A DNA stretch of 64,000 bases from Flaccisagitta enflata (lineage: Eukaryota > Chaetognatha > Sagittoidea > Aphragmophora). Each line of letters begins with the position of its first letter. Positions within the stretch are counted from its first letter, which is position 1. The position numbers and the translations under genes are program-made. The notes beneath the pieces are model-generated. The model worked only from the letters and a program-made list of their open reading frames with translations, did not search any database and was not told the origin of the DNA. The stretch lies in the NCBI GenBank assembly GCA_965153355.1, contig OZ231126.1:33542001-33606000 (forward strand). Reading direction: 5' to 3'. Positions 60,861-64,000 of this stretch are shown piece by piece.

Positions 60861-61274
60861 ATGCGATTTTTGCTCTTTCTTCATGATGGGACTTACTGGT
60901 TACTTATTGTAACTAATTGGGAAGGCCAACTGATGACACACAAAACTTCGCCCCCCTCAGGGCTACTGTCCAAAAAGGCAAAACAATTGTTAAAGAGAGG
61001 TATTATTAAAACAACTGATAAGAGGCGTGTTAGTTCACTGCTGCCATTCCTCCACTGCAACGAATCAATTGTCCTCTCTGAGGTCATGACTCATGGGCGC
61101 TTCACGAGAGTGCGCATGCACTCAAAAGAGTTCTCAAGCAAAGGAGAACATTATCTTGACAACTCTCCAAGTAAGAGTTGCTGGTTTGACAATATTGAAT
61201 TGATGCCGTCATTATTGATAGACCATACAACAACTCTCCCATCGAATATATGCTGCATGTCTGCTTTGTGCTAA
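60861..61274 (+). CDS. Hypothetical 137-residue open frame
   Basis: This is the only sizeable frame in the right third that is not low-complexity. It starts MRFLLFLHDGTYWLLIVTN, has a basic stretch (KKAKQLLKRGIIKTTDKRR) and ends at TAA. I recognise no domain, and no splice sites or codon bias are obvious. The first 20 residues are hydrophobic but contain D and G. It lies between two Family A copies and may be chance. Confidence 0.2.
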   Translation: MRFLLFLHDGTYWLLIVTNWEGQLMTHKTSPPSGLLSKKAKQLLKRGIIKTTDKRRVSSLLPFLHCNESIVLSEVMTHGRFTRVRMHSKEFSSKGEHYLDNSPSKSCWFDNIELMPSLLIDHTTTLPSNICCMSALC

Positions 61275-61308
61275 AGGGGATCTAAGTGGGGGAAGGTTGG
61301 ATTTTTTA

Positions 61309-61544
61309 GTCGCGTGCACGCGACTCTATGACCCACTCTGTCTGTTGGTCGGTCGGTCCGTCGGTCTGTCGGTCGGTCCGTCCGTAACGCTTAGCTTTTC
61401 CAACATGTTACATCATTTTTAGTCATTCCAATTTATTTAAAGTCATTTAAAGTCATTTTAAGTCATTATAAATCATTTTTGGTCTTTTAGTCTTTTGGTC
61501 TGTTGGTCTTAACTACCGCACGCGACTGTAAGGTGTTTGCCTTG
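61309..61544 (+). mobile_element. Family A element with AAGTCATTTT units
   Basis: After TTTTTT: AGTCGCGTGCACGCGACT, CTATGACCCACTCTGTC, a GGTC block, CTTAGCTTTTCC, short AAAGTCATTTTA units, GTCTGTTGGTCTTAACTACC, GCACGCGACTGTAAGG, TGTTTGCCTTG and TTTTTT. It is the compact form of the array-bearing type seen at 1-2789. Confidence 0.88.
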
Positions 61545-62097
61545 TTTTTTAAATACGTTGCACACGCATCAAAGGTAAACAATTCCAAGTCGAATTGCCC
61601 AGCGTTTAAAGCTGTTGCGGTTTCTACCATTGTTGACCGGTTGCTCACTTGTTCTAATTCTTCGTGATATACGGCCCCTTTCTACCTTTGTCGTCGTTGA
61701 ATAAGTGTATATGATAAATAATGGGCGGAAGATAAAAAAAGAAAAGATCAAGGCATACGACCACTTATCCTTTTAATGGTATTTGAATTGAAAGAGGCAA
61801 TTATCCACCAATTCATTTGGTATCGACTATAAAGCACATAAGCACATAAGTGCACAAGCTTCGTTGCTTCATTGTCCAGGGTGCGCCAGCCAATATCCAG
61901 TAGCCCACTATAAAAACACACTTTTTCATGCTGAGGCTCTCTATCCAAGGAATCTGGCTCAAAATCATGTATATAGATAGTCCATCACAAAAATTTGACC
62001 TTGGGGCTTCTCTAAAGTGTGCCCGCCACACCCCTCCTAATGCTTAAGTGGTGGTGGTGTTTTTTTGACATCATCACATATGACTCATCATTGTAAA

Positions 62098-62600
62098 CTT
62101 ATATCTCCTAAACGAATGAAGCTAGTGTCCTCAATTTGGGTTCATTTTAAAGAGCTTTGCTGACTCTTTAAAATGAGCTCAAGTTGAGATCATCATTTAG
62201 AAGCAGTTTTTTTCTAACATTGATGCCTTTTTGGAGAAAATATTGATTTTTGTCACAACTTTGCAAGCTTGTATCTCCCAAACGAATAAAGCTACTGACC
62301 TCAACTTAAGCTTTTATTACTTTTTAGTCGCGTGCTACGCGACTCTACACCCCGCTATGTCGGTCTGTTGGTTGGTCGGTTGGTCAGTTGGTCGGTCAGT
62401 TGGTGTGTTGGTTCCCTTTTTTATTTTTTGGCGTTTTTGAGCATACGGCTCCTGCCCAGATGCCCTTGTGACATTCTCCTGCGCGTGACTAGGGTAGCCG
62501 TGTAACCGGCCTTGTTAGAATGAGCCCAAGTTCAGGTCTGTAACTTCATTTGTCTAGAAGCAGTCGTTTTACAAAGCTGATGTCTTCATGAAGCAAAAGT
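62098..62600. repeat. Two-unit ~165-bp tandem duplication interrupted by Family A
   Basis: Unit 1 starts at CTTATATCTCCTAAACGAAT (62098) and unit 2 at CTTGTATCTCCCAAACGAAT (62268). Both continue through AATGAGC(C/T)CAAGTT and TAGAAGCAGT. The element at 62326-62514 splits unit 2, so unit 1 shows the pre-insertion sequence. Confidence 0.75.
62326..62514 (+). mobile_element. Family A element inserted in a tandem unit
   Basis: After TTTTT: AGTCGCGT-GCT-ACGCGACT, CTACACCCCGCTATGTCGG, a GGTTGGTCGG block, GGCTCCTGCCCAG and CTGCGCGTGACTAGGG. The 3' hairpin GCCG-TGTAAC-CGGC follows, with CTTG before TT. Confidence 0.9.
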
Positions 62601-62650
62601 GATTTTGTCATTAAACTTAAATTTTATATTTTGTTTTATTTTTCCCTATT

Positions 62651-63140
62651 ATAGTCAGGTGATACACTGGCTCATTGGTAACTGCCATTCACTGTGGGGG
62701 TAGAAGAACCAATGGATAATGTGGGTTTGGAACCCGCAGAGGGCCCTTCAAAGAGCCCACAGCCACATAGCCTCAATGATGGTAAAAATGACCCCAATAC
62801 TGAAAAAAATGTTGTTTTTTTTATGCCTTGGGGTATCTTAGTGGTACACTGACTCATCAGTAATTTCCATCTAGTGTGGCAGGAGATGAACAGATGATTA
62901 ACAGAGGGTTGGAACTCCTGGGGGACCTTTTAACGGCCCTTTAGGGCTCAAAAATAGCCAAAATTATTCCAAGATTGAAAAAATACTTACTTTTCTGCAT
63001 TGAAGCACCCTAGTAGTAGTCATTCCTATCATGAGTAGTGGGATATGTACAGGTTTATAACAGAAAATCAAGACCCCTGGGGGCCTCCTTAAGGACCCCA
63101 AAGGGCCCCAAAATGGTAAAATATCATCTTATGTTCTTTT
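62651..63140. repeat. ~175-bp repeat, three diverged units
   Basis: Units begin near 62651, 62822 and 63003. They share GTGATACACTG(G/A)CTCAT, a TTGGAAC-CC-GGGG stretch, AGGGCCCTTCAAAG-like text and a run AATACTGAAAAAA. They end where a Family B copy starts. Confidence 0.75.
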
Positions 63141-63149
63141 TTGTTTTCT

Positions 63150-63565
63150 GATCCATTTTACCATGACGCTGCTTTGATAGCTAATTTGAGGCCTGAGAGG
63201 CCAGTTTTTAGGCCTGAGGGTTTGAATTTGAGGCCTGGAAAGCCTAATTTGAGGTCTGAATGGCCAGGTTTTAGGCCTGAAAGGTTGGATTTGAGGCCTG
63301 AGAGGCTGGGTTTGAGGCCTGAGAGGCTGGATTTGAAGCCTGGGAGGCTGGATTTGAGACCTGAGACGCCAGATTTGAGGTCTAAGAGGCCAGATTTGAG
63401 GTCTAAGAGGCCAGATTTGAGGTCTCAAAGGCCAGATTTGAGGCATGAAGGGCCTGATAAGGAGGCTGGGGGGATGAATGGACGAAGGAACAAATGAACC
63501 AACAAACAGACGAACAAAAGTGTTCTACAGGACTTTGTCCCCTTTGGCGCCGCTGCTCAAAAATT
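63150..63565 (-). mobile_element. Family B element with 21-bp array, diverged
   Basis: The minus-strand 5' end is GAGCAGCGGCGCCAAAGGGG, ACAAAGTCCTGTAGAACAC, a TTCGTCTGTTTG block and the array below. The opposite end is poorly conserved. Inverted copies of the ~175-bp repeat lie on both sides. Confidence 0.6.
63187..63455. repeat. 21-bp minisatellite TTGAGGCCTGAGAGGCTGGAT
   Basis: About 13 units of roughly 21 bp (TTTGAGGCCTGAGAGGCTGG plus one base). Both strands are open as 7-residue periodic peptides (LRPERLD). Its resemblance to the complement of the unit at 1064-1505 suggests a shared origin. Confidence 0.85.
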
Positions 63566-63569
63566 GAAC

Positions 63570-64000
63570 GCTGCTCAATTTTTTAGCATTTTTGCTCTAT
63601 TCTTATGTCCTTGGGAGCTCTTAAGTGGCCTCTGGGGGACTCAAGACCCATTGACTCTTTACACATCTCTTTCATGACTACATTGCAATGACTTACAAGG
63701 CAGTGTCACAATTGAGTGCAGCAGAACAGAAAAAAAAACATAAGATAATACTCTTCCAGTGCATTTTGGGCTTTTTTGGGTCACTCAGGGTCTTCAAGGG
63801 GGCCCCTAGGAATCCAAATCTTCAGTAATTCACATATTCATATCCCACCACGCTATACGGGAATTACTGATGAGTGGACCTACTTCTAGGAAAGCAAGAA
63901 AGTAAGTATTTTTCAATCTTTAAGCCATTTTTGCCATTTTTGAGTCCTAAAGGGCTCTTCAAAGGGCCCCTAGGGGTCCAAACCCTCTATCATCTATCTG
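63570..64000. repeat. ~175-bp repeat in inverted orientation, cut by window end
   Basis: Two or more units match the complement of 62651-63140, for example AAGTAAGTATTTTTCAATCT and GGGCTCTTCAAAGGGCCCCT near 63900-63975. The repeat continues past the window. Confidence 0.7.

Overview
This is a gene-poor, repeat-saturated eukaryotic window, most likely from an invertebrate animal. The grounds are a Tc1/mariner-type transposase remnant, Helitron-like and MITE-like elements, one cysteine-rich exon of a type I associate with marine invertebrates, and very many long (CT)n, (CA)n, (GAAA)n, (GGT)n and (AAT)n microsatellites. I cannot name the species. Nothing bacterial is visible: no operons, no rRNA, no CRISPR array. 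Almost every long open reading frame here is a by-product of a tandem repeat whose period is a multiple of three.

Layout. 1-2789: a Helentron-like element (called Family A here) stuffed with three minisatellite arrays and with a second, nested hairpin-ended element (Family B). 2946-11258: three arrays of a 15-bp satellite, separated by a short unique spacer and by a 1.3-kb trinucleotide inverted repeat (pyrimidine-rich, then A-rich, then purine-rich). 11284-13337: a 2.05-kb palindromic (foldback) element. 13466-13630: the best coding candidate, a terminal exon of a Cys-rich secreted-type domain. 13631-16411: non-coding sequence with decayed Family A copies. 16412-16421: a 10-base N gap.

16422-46430 is a single inverted repeat of about 30 kb. 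The left arm is 16422-30856, the central spacer 30857-31020 (164 bp), and the right arm 31021-46430. The arms are clearly homologous but not identical. They differ by scattered substitutions, by microsatellite lengths, and by three segments found only on the right: a Family A element at 31457-31889, about 500 bp at 40975-41480 including half of a mariner-like element, and a palindromic MITE at 42624-42936. The left arm starts on the base after the N gap, inside a Family A copy. Either this is a real large palindrome whose arms evolve separately, or an assembly has joined two haplotypes tail to tail.

46507-64000: more microsatellites (including about 770 bp of AAT), further Family A and B copies, a three-unit minisatellite, a conserved-looking MITE, and at the right end a Family B copy flanked by inverted copies of a ~175-bp repeat.

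The most interesting content is the pair of short mobile families. Family A has a 5' terminal hairpin (AGTCGCG/CGCGACT), a GGTC-tetranucleotide block, a variable body, and a 3' hairpin followed by CCTTG. It inserts in oligo-T, and its stems vary by compensatory changes. Several copies of both families carry expanded tandem arrays, which suggests they seed the minisatellites that fill this locus.
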